DNA of 43,405 nt from Polysphondylium violaceum (taxonomy: Eukaryota; Evosea; Eumycetozoa; Dictyosteliales; Dictyosteliaceae): NCBI GenBank assembly GCA_000277445.1, contig AJWJ01000158.1, forward strand, positions 1 through 43,405, read 5' to 3'. Made by a program: the position numbers and the translations under genes. The notes under the pieces were generated by a model. That model ran no database searches. It was given only the letters and a program-made list of their open reading frames with translations, and was not told the DNA's origin. Below, one piece after another: positions 11,245-22,210 of this stretch (positions within the stretch are counted from its first letter, which is position 1; each line of letters opens with the position of its first letter).

Positions 11245-11925
11245 TTAATAAATTCCAACTTCTTTCTTTTTAGAGTCTTGTTTCCATTTTGGTAATTTGG
11301 CAAAATCATCTTTGCTTGATCCAAATACAACTAAAAAGTCTGCTTCACTTAAGTAACCTTCTAATTTAGTTGGTTCCATAGTCTTGTCAACCTTAGATTT
11401 AGCCTTTACTGCATCAACAATAGTTTTCTATAGGATAAAACAATGGATTAGTAAATCAATATAAAGATTAGCAATACCACTGGTAGATAGATAGATAATT
11501 ACAATTTGTGGATTAAGGACGGCAGCAGTTGGGGTGAGTGGTTTAGCTGGTGAAGATACATTTGATGCTGGAGTAGTGGTTGTAGATGGTTTAGCTGGTG
11601 AAGCTGTAGCAGTGGTGGCAACTGGTTTAGATGGGGCAGCAGCAACTGGAGTTGAGGCAACAACTGGTTTTGGAGCAGCAGCAACTGGAGCTGGAGTTGG
11701 GGTTGGTTTTGGAGCAGCAGCAACTGGGGCTGGAGCAGGGGTTGGAGTTGGCTTTGGTGCGGCAGCAACTGGGGCTGGGGCTGGGGCAGGGGTTGATTTT
11801 TGTTTAGCTAATTCAGCCTTTACTTTTTCAGCCTCTTTTCTAATGGCTTCAATTTCAGTCTTGATAGAAATAGTTTCTTGAACCAACTTGGCAAGGTCAG
11901 TTAATAAGCTAATTTCCTGTGTCAT
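11245..11925 (-). CDS. Small villin-headpiece protein with coiled coil and Pro/Ala linker
   Basis: Two exons, 11925-11503 and 11427-11245, join in phase 0 (ATT|GTAATT...CTATAG|AAA), giving 201 residues. Residues 5-42 form a predicted coiled coil (heptads through [19 protein letters not shown]). Residues 43-135 are a Pro/Ala/Thr/Lys linker built on repeats of [15 protein letters not shown]. The second exon encodes a villin headpiece: [19 protein letters not shown], then FAKLPKWKQ and the basic C-terminal helix KKKEVGIY. Villin headpieces bind F-actin through the Trp of LPxWKQ and the KKEKGLF-like end; the Trp and lysines are kept, while the final Phe is Tyr. Unlike villins it has no gelsolin repeats, so it is a stand-alone headpiece that could multimerise through its coiled coil. 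The reading without the intron stops soon after the linker and would miss the headpiece. Confidence 0.85.
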
Positions 11926-13006
11926 TTTAAATAGGTGTATGATATGATATTATGATAAAGATATAAAAAGAAAAGAAGATTATGTGATCGTAAGGTATTA
12001 ATATAAATGATGCTGGCTTAAATTAAAAAAATCCTCCACTCTGTTCTTTTTTTTTTTTCTAAAACCCCCAATGAGTTGGTGGGTGTGTTGTGTGCCACAT
12101 ACTTTTTTTAAGGCGATTGATTCTTGATTCAAATCCATTTTGATGTTGCTTTATGATAATAAACTTTGAGCAGGTAAGTTTAGAAAATGAATGGGGGGTG
12201 ATGTTTTATGGTTGTATGAAAAAAAAATTTGCAAAAATTTTTGCAAAAAAAAAATCTAAAAATTTAATTTTGGACATCCCACCACCACAAAAATGGATGG
12301 CTTAATTTATTATATTATTTTTTCTGAAGATGTTGCCTCTGTTATGGCACCTCAATCTATAAATATATATTATCTACAGCATCTCAAACTAGATATATTA
12401 TTGACAAAACAACATTTTACTAAATAGACACCAGTGTCTTAAATTCAAAATTCCAATATTATAATATTTTATTATATTCGGTAAGGTATAAGATTCACAT
12501 GCTCATATTAGCATTATCAGACATAAAATGAATTTTCATAAAAAACCTAATCAGCAATGATATTTGATTTTGAGAAGTGGCAAAAGATTGCATCCCTATG
12601 ATAGCGGAAAACAGAAAAGAAAAATAAAAATTAAAAAAAAATATTGTTATAAAAATCTAGGCGGTATACAACGACTGCCTCTCAAATATTAATAAAACTG
12701 TTGATTTTTGTTCTTGCGTCATTACATTTTACTTTTTTTTTGTTACTCAAACAACACTGTGTGTGTTGATGTGACTTTTTTTACCCCCCAATCATATTGA
12801 TAGTGCGACTACTACTGCGAGTGTGTGTGTTTGAAAGAGAGTGTGTGATATAAATTTATTTAAATATTTATCATCATTAGCACACATAATCATTTTATTT
12901 TATTTATTTCACTGCGATATTCAATATATAAATATATAGATTACTACTACCACAAAACACTCTCGATGATATAAAACAACAAACAAAATAATACATACCA
13001 ACAACA
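11926..13006. other. Divergent intergenic region
   Basis: Must contain the promoters of the headpiece gene (minus) and the AIF-like gene (plus). It has oligo-T and oligo-A runs, a 20-base perfect palindrome at 12228-12247 and GTGTGTG tracts near 12760 and 12820. No coding or RNA gene is recognised. Confidence 0.55.
12228..12247. repeat. 20-base perfect palindrome TTTGCAAAAATTTTTGCAAA
   Basis: The sequence equals its own reverse complement. It contains two TTGCAAA/TTTGCAA half-sites and could be a dimeric factor site or a chance product of AT-rich DNA. Function unknown. Confidence 0.9.
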
Positions 13007-14268
13007 ATGATATTCTCTTTTATACTATATATTATATTCTTTTTTTATGAATATGGATTAAGCTTTGCTTTCTCTCTTTTGAAAATACTACTTATTTGTC
13101 AGAGTTGGTTCAATATATTGGTTTCTAAAGTAACAAACAAGGTAGGTAGTCGTGCAGAGATGTTTATCTGTCGTGGAATTTAGTATTAATATGAATAATG
13201 AATGAATAGACTCCAATAGAAGATAGAAAAAGAGTGGTTATTATTGGTGGAGGATTTTCAGGTAGTATTGTAGCTCAAAAGTTGGAGAACGACTATCAGG
13301 TGACTTTGATTGATACCAAAGACTTTTTTGAATTTACACCAAGTATTCTACGTACCATTGTCGAGCCTACTCATGTGAGAAAGATTCAAGTGTTTCATTC
13401 GCACTATTTGAAAAACACAAACGTTGTTCAAAAGGAGGTGATGGGAGTCGCCGAGCGAGAGGTGGTGTTGGATGACCGTACGATTGGTTTCGACTATCTT
13501 GTCATCAATTCGGGATCGTCCTACAACTCGCCCTTTAAGGAGAGCAGCGTCGTTGCGTCGGCACGTGCCAACACCCTCAGAGAAAACTACTATCACATTA
13601 GAAAGCTGAAAAAGATCCTCATCATTGGTGGAGGCATTGTTGGTGTCGAGTTGGCCGCAGAGATTGTCAGTAGTTTCAAGGGCAAAGAGGTGACGATTGT
13701 GCATTCGCAATCCAAACTCATGAACAGGTTCCCCAAGAAAGCTATAAAGTATGCCGAGCAGTATCTCCTCGACCGCGGCGTGCGTATCATCTACAACGAG
13801 CGTGTCATTGCTCATCGTGGAAATGTGTTTGTCACTGACCAAGCCAGCGAAATCATCGCCGATCAGGCCTTTCTCTGCACAGGTATTGCACCCAACTCGG
13901 GATTCATTAGAAACAGCTATCCAGACGCCCTATCCGAGTTTGGGTACATCAAAGCCAACGAGTTTCTCCAGATGGCCGGATCCACCTACTATCGTAATAT
14001 TTTTGTCTCTGGGGATGTATTGGATGTCCGTGAAGAAAAACTTGCACAAACAGCCGAATGCACCGCATCCATTGTCGTCAACAATATCAATGCTCTCGAG
14101 ACTCGTTCAGAACACAAGTTCAAATCCTATCGTCCATTCTCAAAGCCAGTATTGGTCAGTCTTGGTAAATACTGCGGTATTTTCGTTTACAAAAACATGG
14201 CTGTCACTGGTTTCCTTCCTGCCATGCTCAAAGAGGCTGTTGAATATAAAACCATGGTTAGATATTAA
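13007..14268 (+). CDS. AIFM2/FSP1-like FAD-dependent oxidoreductase, membrane-anchored
   Basis: A pyridine-nucleotide:quinone-type flavoprotein of the AIF family, nearest in length and layout to AIFM2/FSP1 (373 residues in human), which reduces ubiquinone or vitamin K with NAD(P)H. Exons 13007-13141 and 13210-14268 join in phase 0 (AAC AAG|GTAGGT...AATAG|ACT) and encode 397 residues. The FAD Rossmann motif is VVIIGGGFSG (G58-G63), the NAD(P)H motif is ILIIGGGIVGVELAAEI (about 182-198), and the second FAD contact is FVSGDVLD (about 311-318). Exon 1 encodes 45 mostly hydrophobic residues, a likely membrane anchor; animal FSP1 uses N-myristoylation instead, and no MG start is present here. The C-terminus has VTGFLPAMLKEAVEYKTMVRY-like residues as in AIFM2. 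Exon 2 is visibly more GC-rich than its flanks, consistent with codon bias. Confidence 0.87.
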
Positions 14269-14758
14269 GCAGCAGCAAGGTGGTGAGTTGGTGTTGATAA
14301 ATATCCAATATCCAATCTTAACAATTCACATCATCAATCATATCACATCCTTATTTTAAATAAATAAATTAATTCAAAAAATATCTCAACACTGCCTAAA
14401 TTCGTATGTGGGGGCTGAAGTCGGATCAGTTGGGTCACGCAATCCACACAAAAAAATTTGGATATTTTTAATTTTTTCTTAAAGCTTTTTCGCCCCGTTA
14501 TAATAAAAAAATCTAATTGTTTTTTTTTTATTTTTTTATAAAAAAATCAGAGTAGAGAGGTACCAATAGGGCCTAAACAAAAATAAAGGTGATAGTGATT
14601 GAGTTTTTTTTCTTTTTTTTTTTCCTTTCCATTTACCTAAATTTCCTTTTAATTATTTATTTCTATTTATTTATTTATTAATCATAATTTCAACAAAGTA
14701 TTGTTTGTTGTATTATTGAGATTTACGTGATTAAACAGTCACAACAACAATACATACA
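14269..14758. other. Intergenic, promoter of the TOM1-type gene
   Basis: AT-rich, with oligo-T tracts at 14520-14540 and 14604-14625 ahead of the next start. No gene is seen. Confidence 0.6.
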
Positions 14759-17700
14759 ATGATGAAATTAACAATCATTCTACTACTATTGATTGGTTGT
14801 ATTGTAAATTTAAATAATTCAGCACCAATACCAGTATCCACAACTTATCAATTTAAGCAAGTTTCAGATATTACAAACACATTTACATTTACTGCAACTA
14901 TACTTGAAACAACATTTGATCAAGGTAAACAACAACAGTCATCAATCATACAAAAAAACAGATCAATTAAATATTAATTTTTCCAATTTTATTTTTCAAT
15001 CTAGATATAAATTTAGTAAATAGTTTAAATATTGTCGATAATAATAAAACATTATGTACACCCAATTGTATAAAATTACCAGAACCAATTTATAATAGAC
15101 TTGGAACAGCAACTTTAAATTGCACAAATGGGATCAATTTAGTCAGTCAAATTGAACAAGATGATCCCGAAAAGGTTAGTGTGCCCAATGGATTGATTCC
15201 ATTTGTTGGTGGCGAATTTGATACATTTTTATCATTTGCTGATACAGTAGATTGGATCAGTTGGTCACAAGGAAACAATACAAACAAGAAAAAGGTTCAT
15301 TATCTATTCTTTAATGATTTCTTTTACACCAACATTGACTTGGTTGAAAAAAGTCCATCTATGCAAGACATTCAAAATCAAAATTGTAAACTATATTTCC
15401 CAACTCTTGGCGCTGGTGTGTTTTCCACACCTTCTTCAGCTACATATTCACCTTCACTCAATGTACAAGAGCTCACATTGCTCTCTAAATATTTACAAGA
15501 TCAAGTAATCAATACACTCGATCAATCCAAAACACTTTTAGATATAAACTTTAAATCTTTTCAAGCTAGTGTCGTTTCTGCCAGTGACACATATCAAAAT
15601 GGTGTGATGGTAAATGATAAATTCATAGACAATAGACTCTCTACAAAATCAGTTTCTTTTCGTACAGATCTCTGTGGTAAATCATTTAATGATGCAACAT
15701 TTTCCACTGATCCATGTTGTAACAGTACTCTATTATGGACTCAATGCTGTGGCGTAAGAGATCTCACTGTTTATTCACCAATGTTGGCAACAACATCCGA
15801 TTATCCATACTTGGTAAACCTACTCTGTAAAAATCCAACCAAATCCAATGAAACTCTTTTGAATGTTATTTCTGCAGTCTCTGGAAACCAAAACCCAATC
15901 ACTGGTTGCACAGGTACCTATTATAATAGTGTTAGTAAATCAATGCTTCCAGAGTATATTTCTTTTATCAGCACTTGCAATGAGCTTATTTTTGGTGTAG
16001 AGAGTGCAGGTGTTCCATGCACTAAAAACTCTGATTGCTACAGTGCCAGCTGTAATACAATGATTGGCATCTGTAATTACCCTCAAAATGATCCAAACAG
16101 TCTCAATACTCTTATCCTCCAATGCCACACTGAAAAAATGTCTTCCTTTTTGAAAACATTTTTGATTAATCTTTGGCAAGCAAACATTGAGCCATCACAA
16201 TTCCTTCAACTCTACACGAGCAAGGTAGTCGTTCAAAATTGTATTGGTCCAGTTTCAGATCAATTTGTGAAAATCAAATCATCTGGTGGCGAGAAGTATG
16301 TAATTGCCAATCAAACTCAATGTCTCTCTCCACACAGTTGTCAATTTAGTAGCAGTATCCAAAATCAGGCAGACTGTAAAAATGGCGACTATTGTGTCAT
16401 CAGTGATGGTGGTTATTCAGATTCAATTACATATCCATCCTATTGCTACTATCAAGCCAATGATGAAGCAGAATGTGCTAGCGCAGGCGGTGTTTGGGAT
16501 CCAACTCTTTTAATCTATAAATGTACTTTACCTCAATACACAACAGAGGCCGCTTGTCTTCCAATGAATATTTGTCCAAAAGTAGATCAGGAACTTTACC
16601 CTAGTTTTAATAAAAAGAGATGCAGAAACTCTTTTTGTTACAATCCTGGACTTACAAGCCCCATCTTTTGTTTGGACTCAGTTTTTGCCAAGGTTACTTG
16701 GTCTCCCTCTCTTAATAGTGGTTTTGGTTTGTGTCGATATTTTGCAGTTAATGACGAACAAGAATGTCTTGGAACCAATGGTGGCGTGTGGTGGAGCGGC
16801 AGAGGATGGATTTCAGGATCTAGACAAACTTCAAATGAATGTGAAACCACACCACTCTGTAGAACAGGCGATTATCTTTGGTTGGATAGAGATTATAACT
16901 CTTGTACAAACTATAGTTTTTGCTCTCAACCCGCTACCACTTGTTATTCACCTAATTACATTTGTTACTCTAAAGATATCCAAACAAATTGTGGTAAAGT
17001 AGGTGGTATTTGGAATGATGAGGTTGGTAGTGGTGCTTGCTATTTCTACTTTAGTGGTGATATTCAACAAATCTACCAACAATGCATTAGTAAAAATTAC
17101 CAATGGAGAGATTGTTCTCAATTAAATAATACCCAATGTACACAATGCCAAGAGGGTGATCCTGCTTGCTCAGGTTACTATTCGACACTTCAATGCCAAA
17201 TTGGATGGAGAAACGATCCCTACACATCTGATCTTTGTAAAGCATCAGGTTCTTGTTCGGATATCACCTTGTTTGGCTCTAGAATGGAACAAGAGAGAGG
17301 CTGTTTCTTTAGAGGATTTACTTTGGAAAAGAATTGCAGTGGTAATTGCATGACTAGTTTCTTGTTGGGTGATGATGGTAATGCTTATTGTGCTCACTCT
17401 CTTGAATTCTCTCCAATTGGTTGTGTCAATTTTACAACTCCCAACGAAGCTGAATGTAACACTTTTGGAGGTGACTATCATTGGGTTACATTGGCAATTA
17501 ACAAGACTGATTGTGAAAATAGATTCACCGTCTGTAATGAGCCCAACGGCGCAGTTAGTCACAAGAATCCAGCTCAATGTAGTTCTTGTGGTGGCTCATA
17601 CAAGAGTCCTTTCTCTTGGGAATCTGGCCAATGGGTCAATGGTTCTGCCTATGACGAATCTTATTGGTTTAAAGATGCCACATGGGCACCCACAAACTCA

Positions 17701-19411
17701 TGGGGTCCCTCTATTAATTTAGCTTTTATTGAAGGAAGCATTGAACAAGCTTTGGTTAACAAATTTGCACCATCTACTCAAAGTTATTTACTTTGCAATT
17801 ATATGCCAACACTTTATTCATTTAACTCAATTCCATGTGATTGTGGAGGTGATCCCAATACACCCGCCAAATGTTATCAAGATGGTAAAACTCAATTCAT
17901 TATTGGTGTGGCCAAAGTATGTCATGGTTGGTCAGATGCTCTTGTTTCTGGTCCTATGGAACTTACCGTTCCTGCTGATTCAGTGCCAAGAGAGGTATCT
18001 TGTATTGGTATTGAGGCATCTATCATCCCAGCATCTCAATTCTTTAGACAACAAATTCTTTCCACCGATATTATTAGTAATAGCATCAATTCCTATCAGC
18101 CATCCGATGTCATTGTCAACGAGAATCGTGTTATTGTAGGTCAAATTGTAAGTGATGGTATCGCATTGAAATTCACCTACAACTCTTCTGGCCAAATTGT
18201 TCCATTTACCACCAAACTCGATGCCCCAATGGAGCTTTGCATTGAGGCAAGAAGTGATATCTCTCAACATTTCCCAGTTTTAGATTTTGCCATGTCTAGT
18301 GAAGACGGTGGTGATTGGGTTCCAATGGAGTTTAATGTCACTACTAACGAAAATGGTAAAGATTGTATTGAAATCTATAACCCCGGTGTGTATTGGGTCA
18401 TTAAAAGAATCAATAATTGGCAAGAGGCTAGATTGGTATCCGTTTTTAATACAGTTCAAAAGGTATTTTTGTTTATTATTGGATCATTCTTTGGTTTTGT
18501 TGCAATTGCAGCCATCTATTCATTGACCATCTCTGTTCGTAGCTCTGGATTCTCTTTGACCATTGTCAAGTTGATTAATCTTTTACTATTTGTATTTTGT
18601 CTTTTCCGTTGTGTATATTTACTTCTCACAGCCAGAGAACAAATTGGTCCAAATTCATCCAATCTTGCAGGATTTTATTTCCTTTCAGAGCTGCCAATTT
18701 ATCTTTTCCTTTCCATTTTCTCTTCGTTGGTATTCTTTTGGGCCGAGTTGAATAGAACAGCTAATCGTTATCATTCCTTTATGTCCAAATTAAAATGGCC
18801 ATTCATTATAGCCAATGCCCTTATGTATATTATGTTTGTTATTGTAATTAGTATTTTCCACAGTCTTGACAAAGACCAACAACACACTCTTAGAATTATC
18901 TATAGTACAATTATATCTTGTCTTTGTGTTTTGTTAATTATTGGTTATTGGGTATACGGTGGTCGTTTAATTTTTATTCAATTCCAAGTATTGAGAATTA
19001 AAAATCAAAAGTTGAACAAGAATTTAAAAAATGTAATTATTTACAGATTTAGATATTGATAATATTTAAAAACTAACTTTTTAATAATAATTATAGATGA
19101 CAATTGTATTACTAATTTCCTCAGTTAGTTTAACATTACAAATTATCTTTTTATTCTTTAATGCATTCTCTAAAAGAGTGACTATGGCAATTGCATTGGT
19201 TTACTATGTCATTGTAGAATTGGTTCCATGTTTCTTTTTAGCCTATGTATTTAAATCATTTAAAAAAAAGAAAACTAAAAAGGTTTCATCATCACATCAA
19301 ACTGGTTCAACAAATTTATCATCATCAATGGAAATGTCAAAAGTTAATAATAATAATAATGAACACTCTGAATCAAGATCAGAGACTAATAATCAAGAAA
19401 CACCTCAATAA
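14759..19411 (+). CDS. Giant Cys-rich ectodomain protein with THH1/TOM1/TOM3 seven-helix domain
   Basis: Exons 14759-14924, 15005-19032 and 19097-19411 join in phase and encode about 1,502 residues. A signal peptide opens the protein (MMKLTIILLLLIGCIVN). About 1,190 extracellular residues follow, rich in Cys, Asn and aromatic residues, with many N-glycosylation sequons and irregular Cys pairs (CTGTYYN, SDCYSASC, NGDYC, CTQCQEGDPAC), not matching EGF spacing. Seven hydrophobic helices then follow. The last third has the hallmarks of the THH1/TOM1/TOM3 family: SELPIYLFLS, LVFFWAELNR, GYWVYGGRLIF and YYVIVELVPCFFLAYV. Plant members are tobamovirus-multiplication proteins that bind the ARL8 GTPase on endomembranes, and are related in topology to GPCRs. 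The short C-terminal tail is basic, then Ser/Asn-rich. The final intron (19033-19096) splits helices five and six; without it the last two helices are lost. Ligand and signalling role are unknown. Confidence 0.85.
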
Positions 19412-20560
19412 TTAGATAAAAATAACAATAATAATAGTTTAGTAATATAGGATAGATTAGATAATCTTTTTCCAATCTCTAGTCTTCAGATCTGCGTTTA
19501 GTGGCTTTTATTATAATATAACCCCAAAACTATTATCTTTTTTTAAAAAAATTTTTAATTAAAGGGGCTCAAAGAAAGGGTCCTCACACGCACTTGTGTG
19601 TATCTCTTTTTTTAGTTTACTACAAAATAAAAGTTTATATTTATATTATATTTATAAATAACTTATGTGTGTGTGTGTGTTAAGTTGTTTGTGCTAGATG
19701 TAGATGCGTTTTCTTAGGGGTCAATGTGCTGTGGTGTGCGTGGTAAGTGTATAATAAAAATCTATTCTCTTTTCAACACATATACGTTATTCTTTGTAGA
19801 GAGTAGAATTCATTGATTGTGAAAAAATCTAATTATAACCTCCCCCTGCAAAAACAAACATAAGGTAGTTAGTCAGGTGGTCATATTCCTATTCTTTTTG
19901 AAATAGTATTTTCTTTTCTTCGATTTTTTGAGAGGTGCAAAGACTGTGATCAGTACCACAAATCTCATGACACCCTCTGAATGCCCATGTAAATGTGTTA
20001 TGTGGGAGGTATTTTAAAATCAAAATGGGATGTGTGTTGTGTATTGATTTTAATACACAATATAAATTTGTGTGATTGTGTAGACAGTCTATTTAGTTCG
20101 CCACTAGTTTTCATGTATAAAACAAAGCAAAAATAGAGTGAAACACTATTATTAGCTTTTATATACCAAACTATTGCGTCATGTGAATCACCTATCATAA
20201 AAATTGTTGTAGATTGCAGAGTTTTCATAGCCCCACAAATTTTTTGGGCGTTTTTTTTTCTTGTTTTGGTGTGTGTTTTTTTCTTAACCTTTGAAAACTA
20301 ACAATATTAAAGGGGGTCTAAGGGCAATTTGAGGAAAATCATAGTTGCTCTTCTTTTATTAATATTAAATATTATTTTTTTTTATTTTTTTTTTTTACCT
20401 AAGATCTTTTTTTTTTCTTCCACATGATCAAAACCTATAAAAGGCTCCCGAAAGAATAGATCAAATGTCATATTATTTAATATTTATAAAAAAAATATTA
20501 TTTGTATTTGTTGTAACAATAGTCTTTCTTGATATTCTATCATTCTCACATATTATTAAA
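19412..20560. other. Intergenic, no gene recognised
   Basis: AT-rich stretch with TG microsatellite at about 19667-19680, poly-T tracts at 20370-20396 and 20407-20417, and a TATA box at 20436-20442. A minus-strand open frame at 20228-19998 has no recognisable similarity and is not supported. An ATG at 20465 is rejected as the start of the next gene. Confidence 0.5.
20436..20442 (+). promoter_or_regulatory. TATA box of the secreted hydrolase gene
   Basis: TATAAAA sits just after long T-runs, the usual dictyostelid arrangement. Transcription would be expected to begin about 30 bases on, near 20466, so the ATG at 20465 would not be in the transcript and the ATG at 20561 is the likely start. Confidence 0.6.
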
Positions 20561-21694
20561 ATGAAATCAATTTCATTCATATCTGTATTATTACTTTTAT
20601 TTATTTCAACAATTAGTTCCACTACAACTAGTGGTACTCCAGAACCATCATGTTTTTGTCCAATTCCAGCTTCCGCTTCATCTGAAAGTGTTTCAACTCC
20701 ATCTGTAACATTATCTCCTCCGTTACCAAGCCCAACCTATTTCCCTGGTGATTGGGGAACTTCATACTACCCATTATTTGATGGTCTTAGAATGCATTTT
20801 AGATGTTGGGTCAATCCAAATATAACTAGTGGCGAAACCATGATTTTAGACTCTGGTCTTCCATTCTTTTCAACCTCATTCTCAGCAGTAATCGAAGAAT
20901 TGATCCCTGTAATGACAGCAAATTCCATTAAAAGAGCTTGTGTAGTAGATAGACATGGTTATGGATGGTCTCAACCAGCTCCTTATCCCTTTGATTCCTT
21001 TGAAAGTGTAAGAAGAATGAGAGGTTCATTGAATGCTATGAATCTATGTCCACCATTTGTTTTATTAGGTTGGTCATGGGGATCTATCGATGTTCAAACT
21101 TGGGCAGCATATTATCCCTCTGAAGTTAGAGGTTTAATTACTGTTGATGGAAGTGATATAGGAATGTTGAAGGATCCATCTTGGGATACTACAATTCCAA
21201 ATCTTCAAACACTTTTTTCATCCTACATTGTCCAAAATAATAATGGCTTACTAAGGGATTATGGTGATGATGGTTTCATTGATGAATTTTATGGATGGAT
21301 CAAGCCAACAGCAAACATTCCCACTGGAACCATTACAAAGAGTCAAGATATTTTCGTTCATCCTTCAAACAGATATTTAACAACCAGTAAACAAGAGTTT
21401 AGTATTATGATGTCATCTGCAGATTTTCTTAACCAAACATATGAAGCTGCAACTACCGCTTACCCATTGTTAAACATTCCATTCTTTATTTACACATGTG
21501 GAACAAATGGTGTTGATTGGGTTAATAGACACAATGCAATGGCATTACTCTCATCTCAGTCATCTCATCATGTAGATTATACAACAACTCATTTAATTCC
21601 TCTTGAACATGCCAATTTGGTTATTGATGATATTATTGTTCCATTTTTCGACCTATTGGCTCTCTCATCTCCAACTTCTGCAACTACATGTTAA
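20561..21694 (+). CDS. Secreted alpha/beta hydrolase
   Basis: Single exon. Starting at 20561 gives 377 residues with a classic signal peptide (MKSISFISVLLLLFISTISS) and places the start after the likely transcription start, whereas the in-frame ATG at 20465 adds a second hydrophobic stretch. The nucleophile elbow is GWSWGS with Ser 172. VDRHGYGWS (129-137) is the strand-loop that precedes it in alpha/beta hydrolases of the haloalkane/epoxide hydrolase type, and VDGSD and LEHANLV (His 350) are candidate acid-region and histidine elements. A Ser/Pro/Thr linker of about 30 residues separates the signal peptide from the hydrolase fold. Its substrate cannot be told. A secreted or lysosomal lipase/esterase role in bacterivorous feeding is a guess. 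Confidence 0.75.
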   Translation: MKSISFISVLLLLFISTISSTTTSGTPEPSCFCPIPASASSESVSTPSVTLSPPLPSPTYFPGDWGTSYYPLFDGLRMHFRCWVNPNITSGETMILDSGLPFFSTSFSAVIEELIPVMTANSIKRACVVDRHGYGWSQPAPYPFDSFESVRRMRGSLNAMNLCPPFVLLGWSWGSIDVQTWAAYYPSEVRGLITVDGSDIGMLKDPSWDTTIPNLQTLFSSYIVQNNNGLLRDYGDDGFIDEFYGWIKPTANIPTGTITKSQDIFVHPSNRYLTTSKQEFSIMMSSADFLNQTYEAATTAYPLLNIPFFIYTCGTNGVDWVNRHNAMALLSSQSSHHVDYTTTHLIPLEHANLVIDDIIVPFFDLLALSSPTSATTC

Positions 21695-21979
21695 TTTCAT
21701 AATTAATAACTATCTTCTCTCTTTAGATATGATTAAAATAAAAATAGATCCATCTAGGTAATTAAAAATATTATTTGTTCTATTTTATTTATAAAGATAG
21801 AAGGTTAAAATTTAAATTCTCGAGCCAAGGCCATATTTAAGTAAATCCCAATTTATCGGAAAAGAGGATAGTATTATTATAAAGTTAATTGTTATTAAGT
21901 TTTTTAAAAAAAAGGTACCGAAACCATTTTTTTGCCATTAATGATATTTGTTTTTTTTTTTAAAGTTACATATAGAATA

Positions 21980-22210
21980 TTACCACACTCCATATCTAGG
22001 TCTCCATACAGTTGAATGATTGCTCGAGTTTTGATTATTATTAGTATTATTATTTGTAATATTAAAATTCAAATTTATATTTATATTGTTTATAGTTTTT
22101 TTTGATTTCAAATTCGATAAATTAGACAAGGCGTCTATAAAAAAGGAAATTAAAGTTAGTATACAGCAAGTTTTATTCTAATAGAGTATTATTTATTTAC
22201 CAATTAACAT
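21980..22210 (-). CDS. Short two-exon gene, 54 residues, Asn/Ser-rich
   Basis: Exon 1 is ten bases, 22210-22201 (ATG TTA ATT G), followed by GTAAATAA...TTTTTTATAG, and exon 2 is 22134-21980. The joined frame reads MLIDALSNLSNLKSKKT, then an Asn/Thr run, and ends NHSTVWRPRYGVW. The phase is consistent and the splice signals are good. The plan of a tiny first exon coding for a hydrophobic start, then SLSNL-type residues, resembles the many small multicopy genes of dictyostelids such as the hssA/sigN-type families, but it is not assignable to one of them. Several GT/CA-rich G-box-like blocks upstream (22437-22458, 23041-23100, 23481-23500) would suit developmental control. Expression is unproved. 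Confidence 0.6.

Noticed and set aside
11534-11881. Plus-strand Gly/Ala-rich frame opposite the headpiece gene
   Set aside because: It is the antisense reading of the Pro/Ala repeat linker.
13348-13842. Minus-strand 164-codon frame opposite the AIF-like gene
   Set aside because: Shadow of a GC-richer coding exon; the sense strand carries clear FAD and NAD motifs.
20465-20560. Upstream in-frame ATG of the alpha/beta hydrolase
   Set aside because: It lies only about 29 bases from the TATA box, at or before the expected transcription start, and would add a second hydrophobic stretch before a complete signal peptide.
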